From a bacterium (GTDB lineage Bacteria; SM23-31; JAUVVT01), in NCBI GenBank assembly GCA_030616165.1, contig JAUWXV010000235.1:1-5642 (forward strand): a DNA stretch of 5,642 nucleotides, given 5' to 3'. The notes beneath the pieces are model-generated. The model had not been told where the DNA came from, searched no databases, and was given only the letters and a program-made list of their open reading frames with translations. Both the position numbers and the translations under genes were made by a program. The stretch's first letter is position 1, and every line of letters begins with the position of its first letter. Below are positions 1 through 5,142 of this stretch, piece by piece.

Positions 1-965
1 GCGGGTATATCCCTTCCGATTAATGTGCCGATAAGTTTGTCGTATCTCCCCCCTCCGGTCAGGCTTCCCATATGGGGAAGGGTTTCAATAACAGATTCGT
101 ATATTATCCCAGTGTAGTATTCAAGTCCCCTCGCAAGATAAAGGTCAAATTTATAATTACTTTTATCTACATCTGTCATTTCAAGGTAATCAAAAAGTGT
201 CTCAATTTCTTTAAGACCATCCCTGAAAGATGAGATAGAATCTATCTTCCCTCCAAGTAAATTTATAACATCCCCCGAATCTTTCTCCAGAGAAATATGC
301 AGAATATTATTAATTTTATTTATAACATTTTTCGAGAATCCCTTTTTTATAAGTTCCTCATTAACTCCTTCCATTCCAATCTTATCTAATTTATCAAGAG
401 ACCTTAAGAAACTATTTCCAAGGTCAGGATTTATATCTAAAAATTCTATTATACCTTTCAGGATTTTTCTATTATTTATTCTGATTTTATATTCTTTAAA
501 TCCGAGTTCTTTTAAAATTTCGTCGGTCATTACTATAAATTCAGCATCAATTAGAATGGAATCTGAACCAACAGTATCAGCATCACACTGGTAAAATTCC
601 CTGTATCTTCCTTGATGTATTTGAGGTTTATCAGCCCTCCAGACCGGCTGAATCTGATATCTCTTGAAAGGTTTGCTTATATCAGGATTCATTGCAATAA
701 CCCGGCACAGCGGAACAGTCAGGTCATACCTCAAAGCGAGTTCGTTCCCGCCTTTGTATGCTAATTTATAGATTAATTTTTCGTCTTCGGTGCCGTATTT
801 ACCGGTCAGTATATCAAGATATTCTATGGAGGGTGTTTCGAGAGGCTGAAAACCATACTTCGTGAATATAGCCTTCAACTTATCGATTATCTCTTCCCGG
901 GTTATCATTTCTTCAGGTAAAAAATCTTTTGTTCCTTTGAACGTTCTTGGAGTAATATTTTTCAT
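1..965 (-). CDS. hisS: Histidyl-tRNA synthetase (partial, C-terminus beyond window)
   Basis: This gene charges tRNA-His with histidine in the cytoplasm, in two steps through histidyl-adenylate. Reading leftward from the ATG at 965-963, 321 codons stay open to the window edge. Class II synthetase features appear in order: an N-terminal FKGTKDFLPEE stretch (residues 9-19), a TGKYG/ALRYDLTVP segment (54-85), motif 2 from RYQIQPVWRAD to GRYREFYQCD (102-128), the histidine-binding RGLEYYTG (279-286, with E where D is usual), and the start of motif 3, TGGGRYD (303-309). HisRS is usually about 420-450 residues, so the rest of motif 3 and the anticodon-binding domain are cut off by the window. FYQCD and the longer motif-2 loop are typical of the archaeal/eukaryotic/Bacteroidota type. 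No strong Shine-Dalgarno precedes the ATG, but it is the first in-frame start before the family-conserved N-terminus. A palindrome array lies 25 bp upstream. Confidence 0.96.
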   Translation of the reverse strand, partial: MKNITPRTFKGTKDFLPEEMITREEIIDKLKAIFTKYGFQPLETPSIEYLDILTGKYGTEDEKLIYKLAYKGGNELALRYDLTVPLCRVIAMNPDISKPFKRYQIQPVWRADKPQIHQGRYREFYQCDADTVGSDSILIDAEFIVMTDEILKELGFKEYKIRINNRKILKGIIEFLDINPDLGNSFLRSLDKLDKIGMEGVNEELIKKGFSKNVINKINNILHISLEKDSGDVINLLGGKIDSISSFRDGLKEIETLFDYLEMTDVDKSNYKFDLYLARGLEYYTGIIYESVIETLPHMGSLTGGGRYDKLIGTLIGRDIP

Positions 966-990
966 TTTTTCTCAAATTTGGGGTTTTTTT

Positions 991-1081
991 GTGATAATAT
1001 TTTATCATTTCGCGATAATATTTTATCATTTCGTGAGAATATTTTATCATTTTGTGATAATAATTGATAAAATATTATCAT
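991..1081. repeat. 21-bp-period palindromic repeat array upstream of hisS
   Basis: Three tandem 21-bp units lie at 991-1011, 1012-1032 and 1033-1053. Each carries the dyad TGATAA-N4-TTATCA or a near match: 992-1007 perfect, 1013-1028 with C for the first T, 1034-1049 with TGAGAA in the left arm. A fourth, perfect dyad in inverted orientation follows at 1065-1080 after a 10-bp phase change. The 21-bp spacing is two helical turns, so the first three sites face the same side of the DNA. This looks like a cooperative operator array between hisS and its upstream promoter. The arms resemble the TGATAAT half of Fur-family boxes, but the spacing is one base longer, so I do not assign a regulator. A weak -10-like TATACT on the minus strand lies at 1106-1101. 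Confidence 0.75.
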
Positions 1082-1107
1082 ATTCATCATTTTTTAAAAT
1101 AGTATAA

Positions 1108-1389
1108 AAAATTTGAACTATTCATTATTTATTGTTAAAAAAGAGATTATGAAGATAATAAAAAAAATAAATTTTTTATTTTTAATCAAAAATAAGGGGG
1201 GTTTTTATGAAAATTTACTTAAGTTATTATTATTCTGTTAATTAAAGATTATTTAAGTTTCTCATATTTTTCAAGACTTTTTAAGTCAATAAAAATTGGA
1301 TAATTAAATTAATGTGTTATTGTTAATTATTATTTTATTATAAATATAACAAAATATATTCGTAAATACAAGAACTATTTTGTTTTTTG
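1108..1389. other. AT-rich intergenic region without a recognisable gene
   Basis: This stretch separates the hisS upstream region from the small minus-strand operon. It is extremely AT-rich with runs of A and T and several weak A/T palindromes around 1160-1185. The one island is a G-run at 1196-1201, followed five bases later by an ATG opening a 12-codon reading frame (1207-1245, MKIYLSYYYSVN). I see no tRNA, no GC-rich terminator and no conserved RNA structure. Any terminator for the minus-strand genes would have to be in 1250-1389, and none is evident. Confidence 0.6.
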
Positions 1390-1614
1390 CTAATTTGAAT
1401 AGTGTTCAATACGGTCTTTGAGCCATTTCCAGTCCGGATTATAGTGATTGAAGAATGACTTGTAATTGTCTTTAAGCCATTCGTATAAATCATCTTCGGT
1501 GAATTTGCAGAATGTTTCTACAAGAATGTCAAAGGATATGTCTTCGGGTATTTCTATTCTTGAGTCTTTTAATTCTTCTTCTAAGAATTCTTTTACGACT
1601 TCTCTATCGAGCAT
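1390..1614 (-). CDS. Small acidic hypothetical protein (74 aa)
   Basis: I do not recognise a named family. The 74-residue product is acidic, predicted mostly helical and cytosolic, with no signal peptide or membrane segment. Its C-terminal half is rich in aromatic residues (EDDLYEWLKDNYKSFF, then DWKWLKDRIEHY, about residues 40-71). This style recalls small accessory proteins of phages or conjugative elements, but that is only an impression. The start is supported by an AGGA Shine-Dalgarno element about eight bases before the ATG at 1614-1612. It follows the 85-residue gene on the same strand after a 26-bp gap, so the two are probably co-transcribed from the promoter at 1933-1961. Codon use is AT-rich, like the chromosome around it. 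Confidence 0.72.
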   Translation of the reverse strand: MLDREVVKEFLEEELKDSRIEIPEDISFDILVETFCKFTEDDLYEWLKDNYKSFFNHYNPDWKWLKDRIEHYSN

Positions 1615-1640
1615 AATAATTTTCCTGATATGAATATATT

Positions 1641-1898
1641 TTAAGATATTGTTTTTTTATTTTTATCCCAATTATAATAAATATCCATAACATTATTATA
1701 CATTTCAGTTTCAAATTTCTCATCACATTTATCTTTTTTTGACTTAGCTCCAAGAATATTGCTCAAATGTACTTGTGCAAATAGTAAGTGCTCTCTTCTT
1801 TTAACAATATCAGGCGGATATGGAGTAATAGCAGGTTTATTAAATCTGAGTTCATAGTTAATTTTTTCAAACTCCTTTTCGATTTGTTTTTTATTCAT
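1641..1898 (-). CDS. Small hypothetical protein (85 aa), first gene of a two-gene operon
   Basis: The function is not recognisable. The 85-residue product is charged and lysine-rich. It has an N-terminal helix (KKQIEKEFEKINYELRF, residues 3-19), a proline-containing turn (PAITPYPPD, about 22-30), then two likely helices. It has no transmembrane segment, signal peptide or metal-binding motif. The ATG at 1898-1896 has only a weak ribosome binding site (AGATAA), but it sits about 30 bases downstream of a well-formed promoter, which supports both the gene and the start. It is followed after 26 bp by the 74-residue gene on the same strand. An opposite-strand frame across 1788-2015 has no such support and is taken as a shadow. 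Confidence 0.68.
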   Translation of the reverse strand: MNKKQIEKEFEKINYELRFNKPAITPYPPDIVKRREHLLFAQVHLSNILGAKSKKDKCDEKFETEMYNNVMDIYYNWDKNKKTIS

Positions 1899-1932
1899 AT
1901 TATTTTATCTAATAATAATTTATTTATTTTTA

Positions 1933-1961
1933 AATATAGTGATTCATATAGTAATTGTCAA
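1933..1961 (-). promoter_or_regulatory. Sigma70-type promoter of the small minus-strand operon
   Basis: Read on the minus strand, a perfect -35 TTGACA (1961-1956) is separated by exactly 17 bases from a -10 TATATT (1938-1933). Transcription would begin near 1926, giving a leader of roughly 28 bases before the ATG at 1898. A perfect -35 hexamer with optimal spacing and a 5/6 -10 stands out even in AT-rich DNA. It is of the general bacterial type, not the TTTG/TAnnTTTG type of core Bacteroidota. Confidence 0.7.
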
Positions 1962-2078
1962 AAAGTATTTTATAAAATATTTTATGGCACAGCAGTTATA
2001 AATTATCAGTTGTAAAACAGAGATTTATTACTGCTTATTTACAACCAGTGTATAGAGAGGGGGAATTAACTTAACTAA

Positions 2079-2146
2079 TTGTTATTATTAAATATTAATG
2101 TAGAAAAATAAAATAATTTACTTGACTTTCTGAAGTTAATATAGTA
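2079..2146. repeat. 68-bp perfect direct repeat, copy 1 (upstream of HEPN-like gene)
   Basis: Every base of this block recurs at 5061-5128 in the same orientation, 2982 bp away. Flanking similarity extends left to about 2062 (GGAATTA shared, then scattered mismatches) and right to about 2194 (TTGAGTTA and ACTTATTT shared), giving roughly 130 bp of related sequence. The block contains the dyad TTGACTTTCTGAAGTTAA (2122-2139), with ACTT and AAGT arms around TCTG. It ends about 80 bp before the HEPN-like start codon. It encodes nothing and has no terminal inverted repeats like an IS or MITE. Confidence 0.95.
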
Positions 2147-2150
2147 TTTT
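2122..2150 (+). promoter_or_regulatory. Candidate promoter/operator of the HEPN-like gene
   Basis: TTGACT (2122-2127, 5/6 to the -35 consensus) is followed after 17 bases by TATTTT (2145-2150, 4/6 to the -10 consensus). The -35 overlaps an ACTT-TCTG-AAGT dyad that could bind a repressor. In the second repeat copy the -35 and dyad are preserved, but the corresponding -10 reads TAAGTT. A better TATAAT occurs there further down, at 5181-5186. So the -35 and dyad are secure as conserved sequence, while promoter activity is inferred. Confidence 0.38.
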
Positions 2151-2227
2151 GTTGTTGAGTTAAGACTTATTTACTTATGTATGATAAGTGAATAATTATT
2201 ATGTTGATTATTAGTTAGAAAAATAAA

Positions 2228-3328
2228 ATGAGTGATTGGAATATTATTTTTATATTGCATAATTTATCTCTGAATAATCCTATTGAGTATAATTACATAG
2301 CCTTAGTACCATCATCTGATAGCCGTGTTCAAAAACTAATTAAAAAACATGATAAATTAAAGTATTTCATCAACAATTTTACTGACCAATTTGGTCGAAA
2401 AATTAGTCCTTCAATTATAGTGGTTCGTGATGATGCTCCAAGGAATCTTCTTTCATCTGAGGCAATAATAGATTTTAGAAATGTAATAGCAATTAGTTTC
2501 ATAATTATAGCATGGCAAGATTCTTTAAATAAAAGAGTGCCATTGAATTATACTAAATTTTCAGATTATTTTGATATTTACCCAATCAATCCAAGTAAGG
2601 ATTATAAATATTTAATGAGTTGGACTCCATCAATAATGAGTGCGGACGAACCAAATGAATTCTGCGGCCAATGCTCACCCGGGCTTGCAAGAATTAATTC
2701 TGTTAAAGAATATGACAAAGAATTATTTGACTCTTTGCTTAAAAAATGGGAAGAAAAACATCTTAAAAAAAGGCAAAAAAGTTGGAAGTTGATTTGTCTT
2801 TTTCGTTCCCTTGAAATGGCATATCATGCTTGTTCAATGCCATATGAAAATAATAGTACAATTTATGACTACGGTGCTAAACTAAGTATTTGGGTTGGTG
2901 CTTTCGAGATTTTAATTCATCCTCAAAACGGTAAGGCTAATTTAAAAAAAGTATTGGATTTAATAGGAAAAGTAAAATTTAATTCAAAAAAACTCAGAAA
3001 TAAATATTACCGAATACCGAATCCTAATAATAAAAACAAAAAGATTGGAGTTAATTTAGCACAAAAATTGTATAGCCAAATTTATGATGCAAGATGTGAT
3101 TTTCTGCATGGTAATCCAGTTAGTACGAAAGACATTTTTCCTTTTAAAAGTCAAAATGATTATACATTAAATTTTTTTGCACCTTTAATTTATAATATTG
3201 CTCTCAAATGTTTTCTTGAAATTTTTAATAACAAAATTGATTTAAATAAATTATCAAATTCTCAATTTTCAAACTATCGTAATTTAGAAGAAGGTTTGTT
3301 AAAAGCATTGAAGGACAGAAGGAGGTAA
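2228..3328 (+). CDS. HEPN-domain-like protein (366 aa), possible RNA-targeting/defence function
   Basis: The C-terminal half resembles Apea/HEPN-type helical domains. A helix LSIWVGAFEILIHP (219-232) and a helix KKVLDLIGKV (240-249) precede DARCDFLHGNPV (287-298). That segment contains R289-x4-H294, the R-x4-6-H signature of HEPN ribonucleases. HEPN proteins often cut RNA in toxin-antitoxin and anti-phage systems (ApeA is one example). No substrate or partner can be assigned here. The N-terminal half (1-170) has no domain I can name. It contains FCGQCSPGL (145-153) with a CxxC pair. No signal peptide or convincing membrane segment is seen. The ATG lacks a strong Shine-Dalgarno element. The gene is AT-rich like the chromosome to its left, yet its upstream region shares a 68-bp block with an integron cassette further right. 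It appears full-length and is the only plus-strand gene before the composition change. Confidence 0.8.
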   Translation: MSDWNIIFILHNLSLNNPIEYNYIALVPSSDSRVQKLIKKHDKLKYFINNFTDQFGRKISPSIIVVRDDAPRNLLSSEAIIDFRNVIAISFIIIAWQDSLNKRVPLNYTKFSDYFDIYPINPSKDYKYLMSWTPSIMSADEPNEFCGQCSPGLARINSVKEYDKELFDSLLKKWEEKHLKKRQKSWKLICLFRSLEMAYHACSMPYENNSTIYDYGAKLSIWVGAFEILIHPQNGKANLKKVLDLIGKVKFNSKKLRNKYYRIPNPNNKNKKIGVNLAQKLYSQIYDARCDFLHGNPVSTKDIFPFKSQNDYTLNFFAPLIYNIALKCFLEIFNNKIDLNKLSNSQFSNYRNLEEGLLKALKDRRR

Positions 3329-3335
3329 TTTTTAT

Positions 3336-3352
3336 CTTATCTGATAGATAAG
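3336..3352. other. Hairpin just after the HEPN-like gene
   Basis: A perfect 7-bp inverted repeat (CTTATCT, GAT loop, AGATAAG) begins seven bases after the stop codon at 3326-3328. It is AT-rich and lacks a following T-run, so it is a poor intrinsic terminator on the plus strand. It could be an RNA 3'-end structure or a decayed recombination site. TTATCT (3337-3342) is exactly complementary to the AGATAA at the left end of the first attC (3943-3948), which is what the start of cassette A should look like. Confidence 0.45.
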
Positions 3353-3443
3353 CATGGTTATAAAGAATTGTTGGTGTTTTTTACCAGATTCTCACGTTTA
3401 ACTTTTGGTATTGAGACTCAATTCGCAGAAAGGAGAACCAAGA

Positions 3444-3932
3444 ATGAGTGGAAGAATCAAAGCTGGGCAAGGCACACTTATTGGAAACGCTGGAGAGTAC
3501 TACGTGGTTGCAGAACTATTAAAGCGTGGTATCATTGCAGCGCTTGCCCCTCGTAATGCTCCAGCCTTCGATATTCTAGCCACAAATCGTGGAAAGACCA
3601 CTAGAATCCGTGTAAAAACGAAAACTGAGCATTACGATATCTGGCAATGGGCAGTGAAGAAAGATGGATCAATTTTTCGTGACATAACAAATCGTGATGA
3701 CTTTACGGTCTTGGTCAATCTTACAATGGATCATCGAGAAATGACTTTTTATGTGATGCCCACTTCCCGTCTTAATAAGTGGCTTGTGAGAGACTTTAAA
3801 GAGTGGTTGGCTACACCAGGAAAGAGAGGACAGCCACACAGTTCATCTAATCCGAAAAGGAGCCTTTCCTATAAGCGACATAAAACAGCCCTTGAGCAAT
3901 ACCAAAATAATTGGGACATTCTTTGGAAGTGA
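3444..3932 (+). CDS. PD-(D/E)XK nuclease-like cassette protein (162 aa)
   Basis: The N-terminal part has the layout of a restriction-endonuclease-like fold: GNAGEYYVVAELLKRG (14-29, acidic E18), APAFDILA (39-46, D43), then a strand RIRVKTK (54-60) with K58. In the PD-(D/E)XK fold the residue two before the lysine is usually E or Q. Here it is R56, so nuclease activity is uncertain. A later strand with TFYVMP (101-106) and a basic tail follow, a layout shared with DUF4365-like proteins. The substrate is unknown. The start is the ATG at 3444, because AAAGGAG (3429-3435) lies eight bases upstream. An in-frame TTG at 3405 would place this site inside the coding region. Codon use is clearly more GC-rich than the genes to the left. 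The gene is followed within 11 bases by an attC site, as expected of an integron cassette. Confidence 0.78.
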   Translation: MSGRIKAGQGTLIGNAGEYYVVAELLKRGIIAALAPRNAPAFDILATNRGKTTRIRVKTKTEHYDIWQWAVKKDGSIFRDITNRDDFTVLVNLTMDHREMTFYVMPTSRLNKWLVRDFKEWLATPGKRGQPHSSSNPKRSLSYKRHKTALEQYQNNWDILWK

Positions 3933-3942
3933 GATTCTTGCA

Positions 3943-4073
3943 AGATAATAAGTCTTTGTAGTCGACCGCACTCTTGGGGTGATTTTTAAGATGGTTTTTA
4001 CATCTGGAGGGTGTTTTTTTCCAGTTTCATCCGTCGTCAAATCCGAGTTGGCGGCTTAGCTCCGTTGTTAGGC
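3943..4073 (+). other. attC recombination site 1 (end of cassette A)
   Basis: This is an integron attC of about 131 bp. The right end is canonical: L' GGCGGCTTAGCTCC (4050-4063), then R' GTTAGGC (4067-4073), cut after the G. The left end is R'' AGATAAT (3943-3949) followed by AAGTCTTTGTAGTCGACCGC. That half matches the left half of attC 2 at 18 of 24 positions from TAA(T/C) to CGACCGC. R'' has lost the invariant final C of RYYYAAC, so the site may fold or recombine poorly. The interior is long, within the size range of large VCR-like attC sites. A minus-strand reading frame across it is fortuitous. Confidence 0.8.
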
Positions 4074-4085
4074 AGGGAGATTTGA

Positions 4086-4940
4086 ATGAAGTTTGTAGCA
4101 ATTGACTTTGAAACCGCTAACCCAGATCTTGCAAGTATATGTCAGATCGGCGCGGTTACCTTCCAAGACGATAAAATCGTTGACACATGGCAGACATTAC
4201 TTAATCCTGAGGACTACTTTGATCCCATGAATGTATCAATACACGGTATCTATGAAGATATGGTTCAGGATGCCCCAACATTTCCACAAGTGTTTGGTTC
4301 TCTAAAGCATCTCATTGCTGGGCAGATAGTAGTTTGTCATTCGCATTTTGATAGAGTAGCTTTGGATAGAGTGATATATAGATACACCTTATCTAAAATC
4401 GACTGCGTTTGGTTAGATACAGCTAAAGTAGTTAGGCGAGCATGGACAGAGTTTTCGAGGAAAGGTTATGGACTAAAAAAAGTAGCTGAAACGCTTGGTA
4501 TAGAATTTGAACATCATGTAGCCGAAGAGGACGCTCGGGCAGCGGGAGAAATTTTGTTGCGGGCAATCGCTGAAACGGGGATGAGCCTTCAGGATTGGCT
4601 GATTCGCGTAAACAAGCCTATTGATCTTAATGTAGGGGAAATCACGCGGGAAGGAAATCCAGATGGGCCACTTGCTGGCGAAGTAGTGGTGTTCACCGGC
4701 ACCTTATCAATGCCTCGGAGGGAAGCGGCTGATCTTGCAGCAGAAGCTGGATGCGAAGTTGCTGCTGCTATAAAGAAAACTACTACCCTTCTGGTTGTTG
4801 GGGATCAAGACATACGCAGGTTAGTGGGTCATGAAAAAAGTTCCAAACATCGGAAGGCTGAAGACCTCATCGCCAAAGGACAGCTAATTAGAATTGTAGG
4901 TGAAAGCGATTTTCTCCGGCTTGTAGAGGTTACTGCCTAA
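4086..4940 (+). CDS. DEDDh 3'-5' exonuclease with C-terminal BRCT domain (284 aa)
   Basis: The N-terminal domain (1-165) is a DnaQ/epsilon-type exonuclease that removes nucleotides from 3' ends by two-metal catalysis. ExoI is DFET with D7 and E9, ExoII is CHSHFD with D89, and ExoIII is HHVAEED with H144 and D149, so all five DEDDh positions are present. The C-terminal part (about 196-281) is a BRCT domain, starting LAGEVVVFTGTLSMPRREAA and containing TTTLLVVGDQD. This domain type is found in DNA ligase and other repair proteins, where it binds DNA or phosphoproteins. A role in DNA repair or degradation of foreign DNA is plausible. It is not the replicative polymerase III subunit, judging by the fusion and context. 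Start: AGGGAG (4074-4079) lies six bases before the ATG. The gene fills its cassette: the leader is 18 bases after the attC cut point, and the TAA stop overlaps the next attC. Confidence 0.93.
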   Translation: MKFVAIDFETANPDLASICQIGAVTFQDDKIVDTWQTLLNPEDYFDPMNVSIHGIYEDMVQDAPTFPQVFGSLKHLIAGQIVVCHSHFDRVALDRVIYRYTLSKIDCVWLDTAKVVRRAWTEFSRKGYGLKKVAETLGIEFEHHVAEEDARAAGEILLRAIAETGMSLQDWLIRVNKPIDLNVGEITREGNPDGPLAGEVVVFTGTLSMPRREAADLAAEAGCEVAAAIKKTTTLLVVGDQDIRRLVGHEKSSKHRKAEDLIAKGQLIRIVGESDFLRLVEVTA

Positions 4941-5005
4941 CAAGGTGCTGTAGCCGACCGCGATAAAAATCCGCCGCCTACGGCGGCGGAGCTCAATCGT
5001 TATAA
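4935..5005 (+). other. attC recombination site 2 (end of cassette B)
   Basis: A 71-bp site begins with R'' GCCTAAC (4935-4941), overlapping the stop codon of the exonuclease gene, then AAGGTGCTGTAGCCGACCGC. The right half is GGCGGCGGAGCTC (4982-4994), AATC, and R' GTTATAA (4999-5005). It aligns with the right half of attC 1 (GGCGGC..AGCTC....GTTA). R'' is exactly complementary to GTTAGGC at the start of this same cassette (4067-4073), as expected when the site closes in the circular form. The apex is a strong GC-rich hairpin, CCGCCGCC-TAC-GGCGGCGG (4971-4989). Confidence 0.85.
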
Positions 5006-5060
5006 AGATTGACTGGGACAAACACTATTTTTTGAATTATATCGGAATTATCCTAAATAC

Positions 5061-5128
5061 TTGTTATTATTAAATATTAATGTAGAAAAATAAAATAATT
5101 TACTTGACTTTCTGAAGTTAATATAGTA
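5061..5128. repeat. 68-bp perfect direct repeat, copy 2 (inside cassette C)
   Basis: This block is identical base for base to 2079-2146. The related flanks run from about 5044 to about 5195. The TTGACT -35-like element lies at 5104-5109 and the ACTT-TCTG-AAGT dyad at 5107-5118. To the right, this copy carries about 19 extra bases relative to copy 1, corresponding to the palindrome TATCCGCC-AGA-GGCGGATA. The two copies flank the HEPN-like gene and cassettes A and B in direct orientation, so homologous recombination between them would delete about 2.98 kb. Confidence 0.95.
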
Positions 5129-5142
5129 AGTTATCATTGAGT

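Larger units (their letters stand above)
1962..2227. other. Intergenic region between divergent genes, carrying repeat copy 1
   Basis: The region separates the small minus-strand operon from the HEPN-like gene. Its left part (1962-2061) is AT-rich with no recognisable gene or RNA. From 2062 it is similar to the interior of the gene-less cassette at the right end of the window, and 2079-2146 is identical to it. After about 2194 the similarity ends, and the remaining bases form an AT-rich leader to the ATG at 2228. Confidence 0.6.

Noticed and set aside
991-1081. CRISPR array
   Set aside because: The units are 21 bp, contiguous and palindromic, with no unique spacers and no cas genes.
991-1081. 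Fur box cluster
   Set aside because: The arms resemble the TGATAAT half-site, but the palindrome is 16 bp with a different centre, so it does not fit the 7-1-7 Fur arrangement. I left the regulator unnamed.
862-1107. Plus-strand frame of 81 codons with repeated IIFYHF
   Set aside because: It is antisense to the start of hisS and its repeats are just the 21-bp palindrome units translated (21 bp is divisible by three). It has no ribosome binding site.
1788-2015. Plus-strand frame of 75 codons
   Set aside because: It lies opposite the 85-aa gene and its promoter, has AT-driven composition (F, N, I, S), and has no supporting start signal.
3410-3422. Perfect palindrome ATTGAG-A-CTCAAT before the nuclease-like gene
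   Set aside because: It is a single short copy with no recurrence elsewhere in the window, too little to call an operator.
3405-3443. TTG start that would extend the nuclease-like protein by 13 residues
   Set aside because: The ATG at 3444 has AAAGGAG at ideal spacing. The extension would place that site inside the coding region and adds non-family-like residues.
3368-3556. Plus-strand frame of 62 codons
   Set aside because: It overlaps the better-supported nuclease-like gene in another frame and has no ribosome binding site.
3843-4040. Minus-strand frame of 65 codons
   Set aside because: It runs antisense to the end of the nuclease-like gene and through attC 1, with no start signal.
4971-4989. 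Intrinsic terminator after the exonuclease gene
   Set aside because: The GC hairpin has no following T-run and sits exactly at the apex of attC 2. It is better read as part of the recombination site.
2079-5128. Composite transposon or MITE pair bounded by the 68-bp repeats
   Set aside because: There are no terminal inverted repeats, target duplications or transposase. The right copy lies inside an attC-bounded cassette, and the flanks are graded instead of sharp.
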